Shown: in pieces, positions 40,420 to 49,469 of the stretch
Position numbering within the stretch: position 1 is the first letter of the stretch
How the letters are laid out: each line of letters begins with the position of its first letter
NCBI GenBank assembly: GCA_016720925.1
Contig: JADKJR010000006.1
Coordinates: forward strand, 62,001 to 126,000
Source: Betaproteobacteria bacterium
Lineage (GTDB): Bacteria; Pseudomonadota; Gammaproteobacteria; Burkholderiales; Usitatibacteraceae
Direction: 5' to 3'
DNA: 64,000 nt
Made by a program: the position numbers and the translations under genes
The notes under the pieces: generated by a model
The model's database searches: none
The model's input: only the letters and a program-made list of their open reading frames with translations
Told to the model about the DNA's origin: nothing

Positions 40420-42381
40420 ATGGCCAATCAGCCCACTCAACCTGCTCCCTCGCTTGTTGCCACGACCGTAGAGGATCTGCAGCGAAATGCACCATTCGAT
40501 GCGATGGATCTTTCCTCGCTTCAATACATCGCCTCGCGACTTTCGCTCAAGTACTTCGCCAAGGGCCAGACCCTGTTGTCACCGCAGGATGGCGTATCCA
40601 AGTACTTTTTCATCGTGCAAAAAGGCAGCGTCACTGGCTTGGAGAGTAATTCGCAGTCGGGACATGCCTGGGCGCTGACGCTCACGGATGGCGAGTGTTT
40701 TCCCGTTGGCGCACTGATTGCCAGGCGCCCTGGCGTACTGACCTATACGGCCATGCAGGATACGTTCTGCTATCAGCTTCCGCTCGCGGATTTTGAGCAT
40801 GTCATGGATATCTCGCGGCCGTTTCGCAATTTCGCGACGCGTCGTATCGCCGCGCTTCTCGAGCAATCGCGACGCAGCGTTCAGAGCCAGTACACCGCGC
40901 GCGTCTCCGACGCCCAAGGGCTCGCGAGTACGCTCAAATCCATCATTCGCCGCGAACCGGTCACCGTCACCCCGGACACGCTCATCCGCACGGTGCTTGA
41001 GCGTATGAAAGCCCTGCGCATTGGTTCGGTCGTGGTGGCTGACGCCGCAGGGCAACCACTCGGAATATTTACCGAGCGCGATGTGCTCGATCGCATTGCG
41101 CTCGCGGGAATTGCGCAGGACGCGCCGATCGAACAGGCAATGACGCCGAAGCCTTTTTCGTTACCCAGCCATGCCGCGTTGTTCGAGGCCGCGCAGGCAA
41201 TGGCGCGTTTTCGCTTTCGCCACGTACTGGTGATGGAGGAAGGCAAGCTGATTGGTGTCGTCTCGGAGCGCGATTTGTTCACCCTGCAGCGTCTTTCGCT
41301 GGGTGAGATCGCGAAGGCGATTGAGCAATCGGAAAGCGCCGAGGCCTTGTCGCACGCCTCGGGTGAAGTCAGGCGGCTTGCCGGTGCACTACTCGCGCAA
41401 GGAGTCGGCGCCGAGCAGCTCACCCAATTCGTGACGACATTGAATGATGCGGTGGCCGGTCGCGCACTCGCGCTCGCCGCGCGCGAAAACGCGCCGCCGG
41501 ACATGCCTTGGTGCTGGCTGGGCCTGGGATCCGAAGGCCGCATGGAGCAAACGCTGGCGACGGACCAGGACAATGCATTGATTTTTGTTCCGCCCGTGGT
41601 CGAGGCGATACCAGAGGCACGCGCGGCGTTTCTCAAGTTCGCCGATAGCGCTAACCGGATTCTCGACCTGTGCGGGTTTCCGCTTTGCAAGGGTGACATC
41701 ATGGCGCGCAACCCGAAGTGGTGTCTGACGCCAACGGAATGGCGCAAGACATTTGCCGGCTGGATGTCGACGCCCGAACCGGAGGCATTGTTGAATGCGG
41801 CGATTTTTTTCGACTTTCGCGCTTTGCACGGCGACCTTGAACTTGCCGAGACGCTGCGTCAGTGGCTTATGCAGCAAGCGCCGCCTCAAACCATGTTTTT
41901 CCTGCTGATGACCCAGAACGCACTGCAAGTCCGTCCACCGCTGGGTGTGCTGCGGGATTTCGTGGCGGACGACAGCGATATGCCCGGAACGATCGATCTC
42001 AAAAAGTATGGTGCGCGGACATTTGTGGATGCCGCGCGCATCTTTGCGCTGAAACACGGCATCTCGGCGTCCAATACGGCCGAACGCATCCGGCTCGCTG
42101 CACCGAAGATGCGGATGCGCCCCGACGAAGCTGATGCCATCGTCGACGGGTTTCACTTCCTCCAACTCCTGCGTCTACGCAACCAGGAAGGCGCTGATCC
42201 ATACAACTCCCCCGCGGATGGCCCCGGAACAGGTGGCGCGTCCACTTCAATCGGGCCGGTGCCCAATCCAAATCGCATCAATCCTGACGAGTTGAATTCG
42301 CTTGACAGGCGAATATTGAAAGAGGCTCTTCGGCAGGCGCGTAAACTGCAGAGCCGCCTTGAACTGGATTTTCCGCATTGA
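40420..42381 (+). CDS. cNMP-binding / CBS / DUF294 nucleotidyltransferase-like protein (second copy)
   Basis: A 653-residue paralogue of the protein encoded at 35938-37788 with the same domain order: cNMP-binding-like domain (YFFIVQKGSVTGL), CBS pair (VTVTPDTLIRTVLERMKAL ... VLVMEEGKLIGVVSERDLFTL), DUF294 domain with WLGLGSEGRMEQTLATDQDN, and DUF294 C-terminal domain. A low-complexity Gly/Pro stretch of about 25 residues comes near the end. I use the ATG at 40420; a TTG 22 codons upstream is less likely. It is coupled to the following exonuclease gene. Confidence 0.88.
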   Translation: MANQPTQPAPSLVATTVEDLQRNAPFDAMDLSSLQYIASRLSLKYFAKGQTLLSPQDGVSKYFFIVQKGSVTGLESNSQSGHAWALTLTDGECFPVGALIARRPGVLTYTAMQDTFCYQLPLADFEHVMDISRPFRNFATRRIAALLEQSRRSVQSQYTARVSDAQGLASTLKSIIRREPVTVTPDTLIRTVLERMKALRIGSVVVADAAGQPLGIFTERDVLDRIALAGIAQDAPIEQAMTPKPFSLPSHAALFEAAQAMARFRFRHVLVMEEGKLIGVVSERDLFTLQRLSLGEIAKAIEQSESAEALSHASGEVRRLAGALLAQGVGAEQLTQFVTTLNDAVAGRALALAARENAPPDMPWCWLGLGSEGRMEQTLATDQDNALIFVPPVVEAIPEARAAFLKFADSANRILDLCGFPLCKGDIMARNPKWCLTPTEWRKTFAGWMSTPEPEALLNAAIFFDFRALHGDLELAETLRQWLMQQAPPQTMFFLLMTQNALQVRPPLGVLRDFVADDSDMPGTIDLKKYGARTFVDAARIFALKHGISASNTAERIRLAAPKMRMRPDEADAIVDGFHFLQLLRLRNQEGADPYNSPADGPGTGGASTSIGPVPNPNRINPDELNSLDRRILKEALRQARKLQSRLELDFPH

Positions 42382-43097
42382 GTATTTTCAGTTCATTGTT
42401 TGGCTCACGCGGCCGTTCGCCGAAGCTGGATGAGCGGCTGGGTGAGGATATCGCGCGCTGGAAAGCGATCGCCCCACCCGACTTGCGGGGACCGCTTTCC
42501 ACCCAGAGTTGGCTGGTTGTGGATGTTGAAACCACCGGCCTCGACACGCAGCGCGACCGGTTGCTTGCCATCGGGGCCGTTCTTGTGGAAGGCACCACCA
42601 TCCGTTTCGATCAGAGTTTTGAAGTGGTAATCCGGCAGGAAACCGCCAGCCATGCCGACAACATTCTGATTCATCGTATCGGTGGCAGCGAACAACTTGA
42701 CGGGGTCGGCGCGGCCGACGCACTCGTCGCGTTTCTGGCATTCTCAAAGAAGCTGCCCTGTGTGGCATTCCACGCGTCGTTCGATGAAACCATGTTGAAA
42801 CGGACGGTTGAAGAACAACTCGGCTTCGATTTTTCGCCGCAATTCATCGATCTGGCACTGCTCGCGCCGGCGTTGATTACCGATGCACCGCGAACGGTTC
42901 GCAGCCTCGATGAATGGGTGGAGTATTTTTCCATCACGATTTCCGCGCGGCACCGTGCCGTCGCCGATGCGGTCGGGACGGCCCAGCTGTTCCAGGTGCT
43001 CCTGAGCCGCGCGAGTGAAAAGGGATACGATTCAGCGGAGACGCTTTTCAGGCTGGCACGCGATCAGCGCTGGCTGGCGAGGGCAAATCTCAAATAG
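42378..43097 (+). CDS. DnaQ-like 3'-5' exonuclease (second acetate-locus cassette)
   Basis: A 239-residue DEDDh exonuclease. Exo I is VDVETTGLDTQRD, exo II is CVAFHASFDETML, and exo III is ARHRAVADAVGTAQLF. It starts at TTG overlapping the stop of the DUF294 gene by 4 nt; I find no in-frame ATG or GTG that keeps the N-terminus. It mirrors the gene at 35276-35938. Its role in an acetate locus is unknown. Confidence 0.85.
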   Translation: MSIFSSLFGSRGRSPKLDERLGEDIARWKAIAPPDLRGPLSTQSWLVVDVETTGLDTQRDRLLAIGAVLVEGTTIRFDQSFEVVIRQETASHADNILIHRIGGSEQLDGVGAADALVAFLAFSKKLPCVAFHASFDETMLKRTVEEQLGFDFSPQFIDLALLAPALITDAPRTVRSLDEWVEYFSITISARHRAVADAVGTAQLFQVLLSRASEKGYDSAETLFRLARDQRWLARANLK

Positions 43098-43181
43098 CGC
43101 GGAATGTAGCCCGGAATGTGGTTGACAAGCGCCGCGCGGCGGGAATAAATAGCGAATAATCAATTTGCTATCGGGGCACGC

Positions 43182-43403
43182 TTGCTCAAGTCTAGTTCCA
43201 CACCCAACTCCAAACGCGGCATTCGGGGTCAGCGGCTGATCAGCATTTTCCTGCTAGGTGTGGCGCTGTTCAATTTTCCGCTGCTTGCCGTCTTCAATAA
43301 AAGCGCAACCCTGTTTGGCATCCCGGTGCTTTTTGCCTATCTCTTCCTGGCATGGGCGGCGCTGATCCTGCTGATGTATCTGGCTATCGAACGATTGCAG
43401 TAG
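43182..43403 (+). CDS. Small two-helix membrane protein upstream of the CrbS-type kinase
   Basis: A 73-residue protein with a basic N-terminus (SKRGIRGQR) and two membrane helices (LISIFLLGVALFNFPLLAVF and LFAYLFLAWAALILLMYLAI). It starts at TTG (43182). It ends 43 nt before the SLC5-type sensor kinase gene, and its position suggests that it works with the kinase. I do not recognise a named family. Confidence 0.65.
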   Translation: MLKSSSTPNSKRGIRGQRLISIFLLGVALFNFPLLAVFNKSATLFGIPVLFAYLFLAWAALILLMYLAIERLQ

Positions 43404-43446
43404 GGCGCCGGATGCCGCGATCACCAACCACGGCAGGAACGCGGGC

Positions 43447-46188
43447 ATGCTGAAAGGCTGGGTAATCGTCTGCGCGTCGTTCGCCTACATCGGCTTTCTG
43501 TTTGCGATCGCGTACTACGCCGACAGGCGTGCGGATCAGGGCCGGTCGCTGATTGCGACACCCTACGTTTACGCGTTGTCACTGGGTGTGTACGCAACGG
43601 CGTGGACGTTCTATGGCAGCGTCGGGCGTGCGGCCAGTGACGGCGTGGGCTTCTTGCCAATCTATATCGGCCCGACGTTGATGATGATCCTCTGGTGGTT
43701 TGTGGTTCGAAAGATGATTCGCATCAGCAAGATCAATCGACTCACTTCGCTTGCGGATTTCGTGGCATCGCGCTACGGCAAGAGTGCGCTGCTAGGTGGG
43801 CTGGTGACGGTGATTGCCGTGGTCGGTATTCTTCCCTACATTTCCCTGCAGCTAAAGGCAATTTCGACCAGTTTTCAGATACTGCTTCAGTACCCGGAAA
43901 TCGTCATGCCGCAGAAAATCGGCACGGACGCCATCCTGAACGACACCGCCTTCTACATTGCGGCTTTCCTGGCACTGTTCACCGTCGCCTTTGGCACACG
44001 GCAACTCGATGTCGCAGAGAGGCATGAGGGCATGGTTGCAGCCATCGCCTTCGAGTCGGTGGTCAAGTTGATTGCGTTTATTGCTGTCGGCATATATGTC
44101 ACCTTCGGCATGTTTAATGGGCCGGCTGATATCTTTAGCCGGGCAATGGCGCAGCCGCAGTTGGCCTCGCTGACCACGCCCTTTGGCGGGGCGGCGGGCA
44201 ATTATGTAAGCTGGATTTGGCTGACGATATTGTCGATGTTGGCCATCCTGTTTCTGCCGCGCCAGTTTCAGATTGCCGTGGTTGAAAACGTCGATGAAAA
44301 ACATCTGAACAAGGCTGTCTGGCTGTTCCCGCTTTACATGCTCGCCATCAATCTGTTCGTGCTGCCGATTGCGTTCGGTGGCTTGCTGCATTTTCAGGAC
44401 GGCAGCGTGAACGCAGATACGTTTGTCCTCACGCTGCCGATGTCGCAGCGCCAGGAGTGGCTGGCGCTGCTGGTTTTCATCGGCGGGTTGTCGGCGGCAA
44501 CCAGCATGGTGATTGTCGAAACCATCGCGTTGTCCACCATGGTCTGCAATGACCTCGTCATGCCGCCGCTATTGCGATTTACCCGTGCCCGTTACATGCA
44601 ACACGAGGAGCTCAGCAATCTGTTGTTGGATATTCGGCGCGCGGCGATCATGAGCATTCTCATGCTCGGCTATTTCTATTACCTTCTCGCCGGCGAAGCT
44701 TATGCGCTGGTGTCGATCGGCCTGATTTCGTTTGCGGCGGTCGCGCAGTTCGCGCCGGCCGTGATCGGCGGCCTGTACTGGCGGCACGGCACGCGCGCTG
44801 GTGCGCTGGCCGGATTGAGCCTCGGTTTCCTGGTCTGGGCCTATACGCTGATGATCCCGGCATTTGCGCAATCGGGTTGGGCGTCCGTGACCTTTATCGA
44901 GCAGGGGCCCTTCGGCATCGAGTTGCTGAAACCCTTTCAGCTGTTTGGCTTGAAAGGCCTCGACCAAACTTCGCACGCGATGATCTGGAGCATGATGGCA
45001 AATATCGGCGCCTTTGTGCTGGTGTCGTTACTGAGCCGCCAGAGTGCGGCTGAACGAATCCAGGCGACCTTGTTTGTCGACGTATTGAGCCAGACCGGAG
45101 AGCGCACCGGCTTCTGGCGCGGTACCGCGTCGGCGTCCTCACTGCAGACGCTGGTGGGTCGTTTCCTGGGTCCGGCGCGGGCGGCGGATTTGTTCGATAC
45201 CTACGCGCGTTCGCGCGGCGTCGCGGCGGCCGATGAACTGGACGCCGATGCCCGCCTGGTTCGCTTTGCCGAGATCCAGCTTGCCGGTGCGATTGGCGCT
45301 TCCTCCGCGCGCGCCATGGTGTCCTCGGTCGTGCAAGAGGAGCCGATGGGAGTGGATGAGGTGATGGCCATCATCGACGAGGCATCGCAGGCGATCGCCT
45401 ATAGCCAGGAACTGGAAGAAAAACAGGCGGAGCTGGAAGCAGCCACGCGCGAGTTGCGCAGCGCCAACGAGCGCCTGACCGAACTCGATCGTCTCAAGGA
45501 CGACTTCATTTCCACGGTGACCCATGAACTGCGTACGCCGCTTACATCGATTCGCGCGTTCTCGGAGATACTTCACGACAATCCTTCCCTGCCCGTGGAG
45601 GAGCGCTCGCGGTTTCTAGGTATTCTGGTCAAGGAGTCCGAGCGGCTTACACGCCTCATCAACCAGGTTCTTGATCTGGCGAAACTCGAATCCGGCGCGG
45701 CCGAGTGGCAGAATGTGACCCTCGACCTGCGCGACATCGTCGATGATGCCGTGAACACAACCAGCCAGTTGTTCAAAGTGAAAAACGTAAAACTCGAAAT
45801 CAATCTCCCGCCCACGCCTGCTCCCGTGACCGCCGATCGCGACAGGCTGATGCAGGTCATGCTCAATTTGCTTTCGAATTCCATCAAGTTCTGCGATACC
45901 GAACATGGCGAAGTGGTGGTAACGGTTTCCCGTCATCATGAATCGGTGCAGGTGGATGTTTGCGACAACGGAATCGGCATCGCCAGGGAAGATCAGGAAT
46001 TGATTTTTGAGAAGTTCCGGCAGGTGGGCGATACCCTTACCGAAAAGCCGCCCGGTACTGGCCTGGGGTTGGCGATCTGCCGGCAGATTGTCGGCCATTT
46101 TGGCGGACGCCTATGGGTTGAAAGCGAACAATCGCGTGGTGCCACATTCTCATTTTCGTTGCCAGTTTCGGTGATGGCGGCGGAATGA
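43447..46188 (+). CDS. crbS: SLC5-domain sensor histidine kinase (CrbS/MxtR-type)
   Basis: A 913-residue protein. Residues 1 to about 510 are a sodium:solute symporter-like domain with 12-13 membrane helices. A soluble linker of about 150 residues and a coiled coil (ELEEKQAELEAATRELRSAN) follow. The H-box is FISTVTHELRTPLTSIRAFSE and the HATPase domain has LLSNSIKFCD, DNGIGI and GTGLGLAICRQ. CrbS/CrbR-type systems activate acs and acetate uptake in Vibrio and Pseudomonas; the neighbours here support the same job. The stop overlaps the next start (ATGA). Confidence 0.88.
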   Translation: MLKGWVIVCASFAYIGFLFAIAYYADRRADQGRSLIATPYVYALSLGVYATAWTFYGSVGRAASDGVGFLPIYIGPTLMMILWWFVVRKMIRISKINRLTSLADFVASRYGKSALLGGLVTVIAVVGILPYISLQLKAISTSFQILLQYPEIVMPQKIGTDAILNDTAFYIAAFLALFTVAFGTRQLDVAERHEGMVAAIAFESVVKLIAFIAVGIYVTFGMFNGPADIFSRAMAQPQLASLTTPFGGAAGNYVSWIWLTILSMLAILFLPRQFQIAVVENVDEKHLNKAVWLFPLYMLAINLFVLPIAFGGLLHFQDGSVNADTFVLTLPMSQRQEWLALLVFIGGLSAATSMVIVETIALSTMVCNDLVMPPLLRFTRARYMQHEELSNLLLDIRRAAIMSILMLGYFYYLLAGEAYALVSIGLISFAAVAQFAPAVIGGLYWRHGTRAGALAGLSLGFLVWAYTLMIPAFAQSGWASVTFIEQGPFGIELLKPFQLFGLKGLDQTSHAMIWSMMANIGAFVLVSLLSRQSAAERIQATLFVDVLSQTGERTGFWRGTASASSLQTLVGRFLGPARAADLFDTYARSRGVAAADELDADARLVRFAEIQLAGAIGASSARAMVSSVVQEEPMGVDEVMAIIDEASQAIAYSQELEEKQAELEAATRELRSANERLTELDRLKDDFISTVTHELRTPLTSIRAFSEILHDNPSLPVEERSRFLGILVKESERLTRLINQVLDLAKLESGAAEWQNVTLDLRDIVDDAVNTTSQLFKVKNVKLEINLPPTPAPVTADRDRLMQVMLNLLSNSIKFCDTEHGEVVVTVSRHHESVQVDVCDNGIGIAREDQELIFEKFRQVGDTLTEKPPGTGLGLAICRQIVGHFGGRLWVESEQSRGATFSFSLPVSVMAAE

Positions 46189-46577
46189 AGCCGGCGCGAA
46201 TCCTGATTGCCGACGATGAGGCGGCTATCGCCATGTCCCTGGAGTTTCTGTTGAGCAATGTTGGCTACGAAACGCGGATATCCCGCGACGGCGAAGAAGC
46301 GTTGCGGGCTGCGTCGGCTTTTCAGCCTGACCTGATCGTCCTCGACCTGATGCTGCCACGTTTGAGCGGACTGGAAGTGTGCCGCGCCCTGCGCGCGGAC
46401 CCGCAACATTGCCGGTTGAAAGTCCTGATGCTCACCGCGCGCGGTGGACCGTCCGATTTCGCCCGTGGCCAAACAGCGGGCGTGGATGCCTATCAGGTCA
46501 AGCCGTTTTCGACCAAGGATCTGCTCGCGCAGGTGGACCGGCTGCTCGCGCCGGAGGAGTTGTCGCATGCAAGCTGA
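46185..46577 (+). CDS. Single-domain response regulator
   Basis: A 130-residue receiver with no output domain: ILIADDEAAIAMSLEFLL, phosphoacceptor Asp in IVLDLMLPRLSG, Thr in LMLTARGG and Lys in YQVKPFST. It overlaps the kinase gene by 4 nt and the following LuxR-type regulator gene by 11 nt. It may relay or drain phosphate between the SLC5-type kinase and CrbR. Confidence 0.9.
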   Translation: MKPARILIADDEAAIAMSLEFLLSNVGYETRISRDGEEALRAASAFQPDLIVLDLMLPRLSGLEVCRALRADPQHCRLKVLMLTARGGPSDFARGQTAGVDAYQVKPFSTKDLLAQVDRLLAPEELSHAS

Positions 46578-47199
46578 AGAAACATCGCGGAACGCCACAC
46601 CGACGGTATACGTGGTGGACGACGATGCGTCAATCCGCGAGCTGCTGGATTGGCTGATGAAGAGTAACGGCATCGCCGTGGCTACATTCGCCAATGCACA
46701 GCATTTTCTCAAGTCATATCATGCCGGATCACCCGGTTGCCTGATCGTCGATCTTTACATGCCCGGCATGAGCGGTCTTGAACTGCAGCATTATCTGATC
46801 GAGCATGGCATCCGCATCCCGGTGATTTTCCTGAGCGCGCGTGCGGATATTGCCAAGGCGGTCGCCGCCGTCAAACATGGCGCGATCGACTTCATTGAGA
46901 AGCCGTTCGACTACAAGAAAATTGTTGCCCTGGCACAGGATTGCTTGTTCCGCGATGAACTGCTGCGCGGGGCGCAAGGAAATCTCGACGCGAAACAGGC
47001 GCGACTTGCGTTGCTCACTCACCGCGAACGCGAGGTCATGCATCGGGTCGTCACGGGGAAGATCAACCGGGTGATTGCCGAAGAGCTCTCGATCGGCGTC
47101 AAAACCGTTGAGGCGCACCGGGCTAAAATCATGGAAAAACTTGAGGTCAAGTCGCTCGCGGAACTGGTGCAGGTGGCGATGCAATTGCCGCCGAAGTAA
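46567..47199 (+). CDS. crbR: LuxR-type response regulator (CrbR-like)
   Basis: A 210-residue FixJ/NarL-type regulator. The receiver (VYVVDDDASIRELL, LIVDLYMPGMSG, IEKPFDYKK) is joined to a C-terminal LuxR helix-turn-helix (LTHREREVMHRVVTGKINRVIAEELSIGVKTVEAHRAKIMEKL). The ATG at 46567 has GGAGGAG upstream at a good distance. With the SLC5-type kinase it should control acs and yjcH-actP; the 33-nt element shared by those promoters is a candidate binding site. Confidence 0.88.
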   Translation: MQAEETSRNATPTVYVVDDDASIRELLDWLMKSNGIAVATFANAQHFLKSYHAGSPGCLIVDLYMPGMSGLELQHYLIEHGIRIPVIFLSARADIAKAVAAVKHGAIDFIEKPFDYKKIVALAQDCLFRDELLRGAQGNLDAKQARLALLTHREREVMHRVVTGKINRVIAEELSIGVKTVEAHRAKIMEKLEVKSLAELVQVAMQLPPK

Positions 47200-47355
47200 C
47201 GACTTTCAACATGTGCCGTGAACGATTTGCCGGTGTTTGCAGCGGCTGCCCGATGCGCCTCGACCGAAAGGCCGATATGGGACAATTGTTGAATCATCGC
47301 GTTGCCCGGCAACTGCCCGCGCCCGCTTGTTGGATACCGCTGGTCGAAATTTCCG

Positions 47356-47829
47356 CTAGAGGCCGGTCTTAGCCCAGAATTCTGCGGCTTTGCGTTGCCC
47401 GGATACTTGCGAAATGATGTCCCGCGCACGCTGCGCATGTTGCGCAAATTCGGCGTGTGACTTGCAGTGCTCAATCGCGATTGCCAAGGATTCCCCGCCA
47501 GGACCAAGTACGCCTTCAATTATCAGCACGGCCTGATGCTTCGCGGTTTTCAGGTCAAAACCCGCCGCGGGTACGCTGGTCATTGCCGGCGATGGTTCCG
47601 GCAAACGACTTGGTACCCGTTCTTGCACAGGTGCAATGAAGCCGTCCCGCAACAGTTCGTCAAGCAAAATTAGCCCATCACCGGGGATTTTTCCAAGTAA
47701 TGCGTCGACCGGGCTCCTGCCGTCCACCACAATGAGCGCCGTGCGATGTTTGAAATTGAGATGGTGGACCCGCATTTCAATTTCTTCGTGACCTTTGACG
47801 GTCTTCACAAACACCATGTCCGTATCCAT
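47356..47829 (-). CDS. Conserved-looking protein of unknown function
   Basis: A 157-residue soluble protein beginning MDTDMVFVKTVKGHEEIEMR, with a compact N-terminal part of about 65 residues (ALIVVDGRSPVDALLGKIPG), a Pro-rich linker, and a C-terminal helical part ending HAQRARDIISQVSGQRKAAEF. The ATG at 47829 has GGAGGACC upstream. I do not recognise the family. It stands between the CrbR-like gene (convergent) and the sensor kinase at 47994. Confidence 0.6.
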   Translation of the reverse strand: MDTDMVFVKTVKGHEEIEMRVHHLNFKHRTALIVVDGRSPVDALLGKIPGDGLILLDELLRDGFIAPVQERVPSRLPEPSPAMTSVPAAGFDLKTAKHQAVLIIEGVLGPGGESLAIAIEHCKSHAEFAQHAQRARDIISQVSGQRKAAEFWAKTGL

Positions 47830-47993
47830 TCTGGTCCTCCATAGATACTTGTGCGCTTGGCTGATTGTCCTCGCGTCTCGATTCGCGGTCAATGGTGTCG
47901 CGGCACGCTCATTAGCGCATCCTGTAAACCTGATTTCGGTGTGTGGCGGGCCAATGAGAACATGCAGCAGTGCGGGCAACGCGAATTGGAAGA

Positions 47994-49469
47994 TCACGAC
48001 AGGACGGGTTTGGCTGGCGCCTGCATGACGATACGCGGGAAGGCCACCCGGAAGAGACTGCCGACGCCGCCGTGCGGCGTCACAACAGTCACGTTGGCGC
48101 CATGGCGCAACGCAATTTCGCGGACGATGGCCAAGCCAATGCCGGAACCCGGCTCCTGCCCGCGAATGACGCGATAGAAGCGTTCAAATACCAGTTCGCG
48201 TTCCTGCGGAGGAATCCCAATGCCGTCGTCTTCAACCTCGAGCTGTGGTGTTTCGCCATGAATCACGCGCACGGTGATGTGGCCACTTGCGGGTGTGTAG
48301 CGAATGGCGTTGTCCACCAGATTGATTACCAGTTCACGCAGCAGATCCGCGCTGCCTTGCACCGTTACCGGCGAATCGGGCATGTCGAATCCCAGATCGA
48401 TGTGTTTGCAGCTGGCATGCGGGTATGCGGCTGAGACCACTTCGCGGGCGATCAGCCGAAAATCCACAGCAGTGAGGGGCAGGGCGTCCGTCGCGGTGCC
48501 TTCCATGCGCGCCAACATCAGCAGCTGGTTGATCAAATGTGCCGTCCGCTCCGTGCCCTCGGCGATTCGTTTGAGCGCGTCGAGTTTTTCATCCATGGTG
48601 ACGCTACGCAACGCCAATTCAGTTTGCATCTTTATTCCGGCGAGCGGCGTGCGTAGCTGGTGCGCGGCGTTGGCAATAAATCGCCTTTGCGCTTCGCCCT
48701 CGTGTTCAATGCGGGCGAGCAGGTCGTTAAATGAATTGATGAGCGGCGCGATTTCTTCGGGTGCATCCGGTGCATGCAAGGGACGTACATCGTCCACGTC
48801 TCGCGCCATCACCTGGTCGCGCAGGCGCTTGAGCGGCGCCGCACCACGGCGCAGCCCCACCCACATCAGCAGTACCATCAAGGGTACTACCAGCATTTGC
48901 GGGATGACAATTCCTTTCATGATGTCGCGCGCAAGCGCATTGCGTTTTTCGGTGCTTTCGGCGACTTGAACCACAATCGATTCCGCGGCGGGGCCTCGTA
49001 CCATCTCAAGTGCTGCGATACGAACGCTCGTTTCCCGGAAATCGACAGTGCGAAATACGACGTGGCTGCGGTCGGGAAACGGCTCAGTTGAAGTTGTGGG
49101 CAATTCCGGCTCGCCCAGCAGGAACTCGCCGTTTTTTCGGTTGATGCGATAAAAATACGCATCAGACTCATCGTCGGCAAGCAAAGCACGCAAGTCCGCG
49201 CGCAATCTGATCTCACCTTTTTCATTCGTCCACTCCGTCTGCTCGGCCAGCGCGCGGGTTTTGTACGCCAGGCTTCGATCAAAGGCGTCATTGGCCAGCG
49301 AAATGCCGACAATGTAAGTCAGCGCCGCGGAAAGTGGCCACAAGAGCAATAACGGCGCGAGCATCCAGTCGAGCATTTCGTTGAATAACGAGCCTCGCGC
49401 CGCCGTTTCCTCGGAAGCACCGGTTGATGTGCGACGTGCTGCGAGCACCGATTTGTTATGACCCGTCAC
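47994..49469 (-). CDS. Sensor histidine kinase (TctE/QseC-like)
   Basis: A 491-residue kinase with a membrane helix near residues 33-58 (WMLAPLLLLWPLSAALTYIV), a periplasmic domain of the TctE type (FDRSLAYKTRALAEQTEW), a second helix near 190-210, HAMP, an H-box FIANAAHQLRTPLAGIKMQTEL and an HATPase domain (ELVINLVDNAIRYTP, DDGIGIPPQERE, GSGIGLAIVREI). The start overlaps the regulator gene by 14 nt. No tricarboxylate transporter genes lie nearby, so the signal is open. Confidence 0.88.
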   Translation of the reverse strand: MTGHNKSVLAARRTSTGASEETAARGSLFNEMLDWMLAPLLLLWPLSAALTYIVGISLANDAFDRSLAYKTRALAEQTEWTNEKGEIRLRADLRALLADDESDAYFYRINRKNGEFLLGEPELPTTSTEPFPDRSHVVFRTVDFRETSVRIAALEMVRGPAAESIVVQVAESTEKRNALARDIMKGIVIPQMLVVPLMVLLMWVGLRRGAAPLKRLRDQVMARDVDDVRPLHAPDAPEEIAPLINSFNDLLARIEHEGEAQRRFIANAAHQLRTPLAGIKMQTELALRSVTMDEKLDALKRIAEGTERTAHLINQLLMLARMEGTATDALPLTAVDFRLIAREVVSAAYPHASCKHIDLGFDMPDSPVTVQGSADLLRELVINLVDNAIRYTPASGHITVRVIHGETPQLEVEDDGIGIPPQERELVFERFYRVIRGQEPGSGIGLAIVREIALRHGANVTVVTPHGGVGSLFRVAFPRIVMQAPAKPVLS

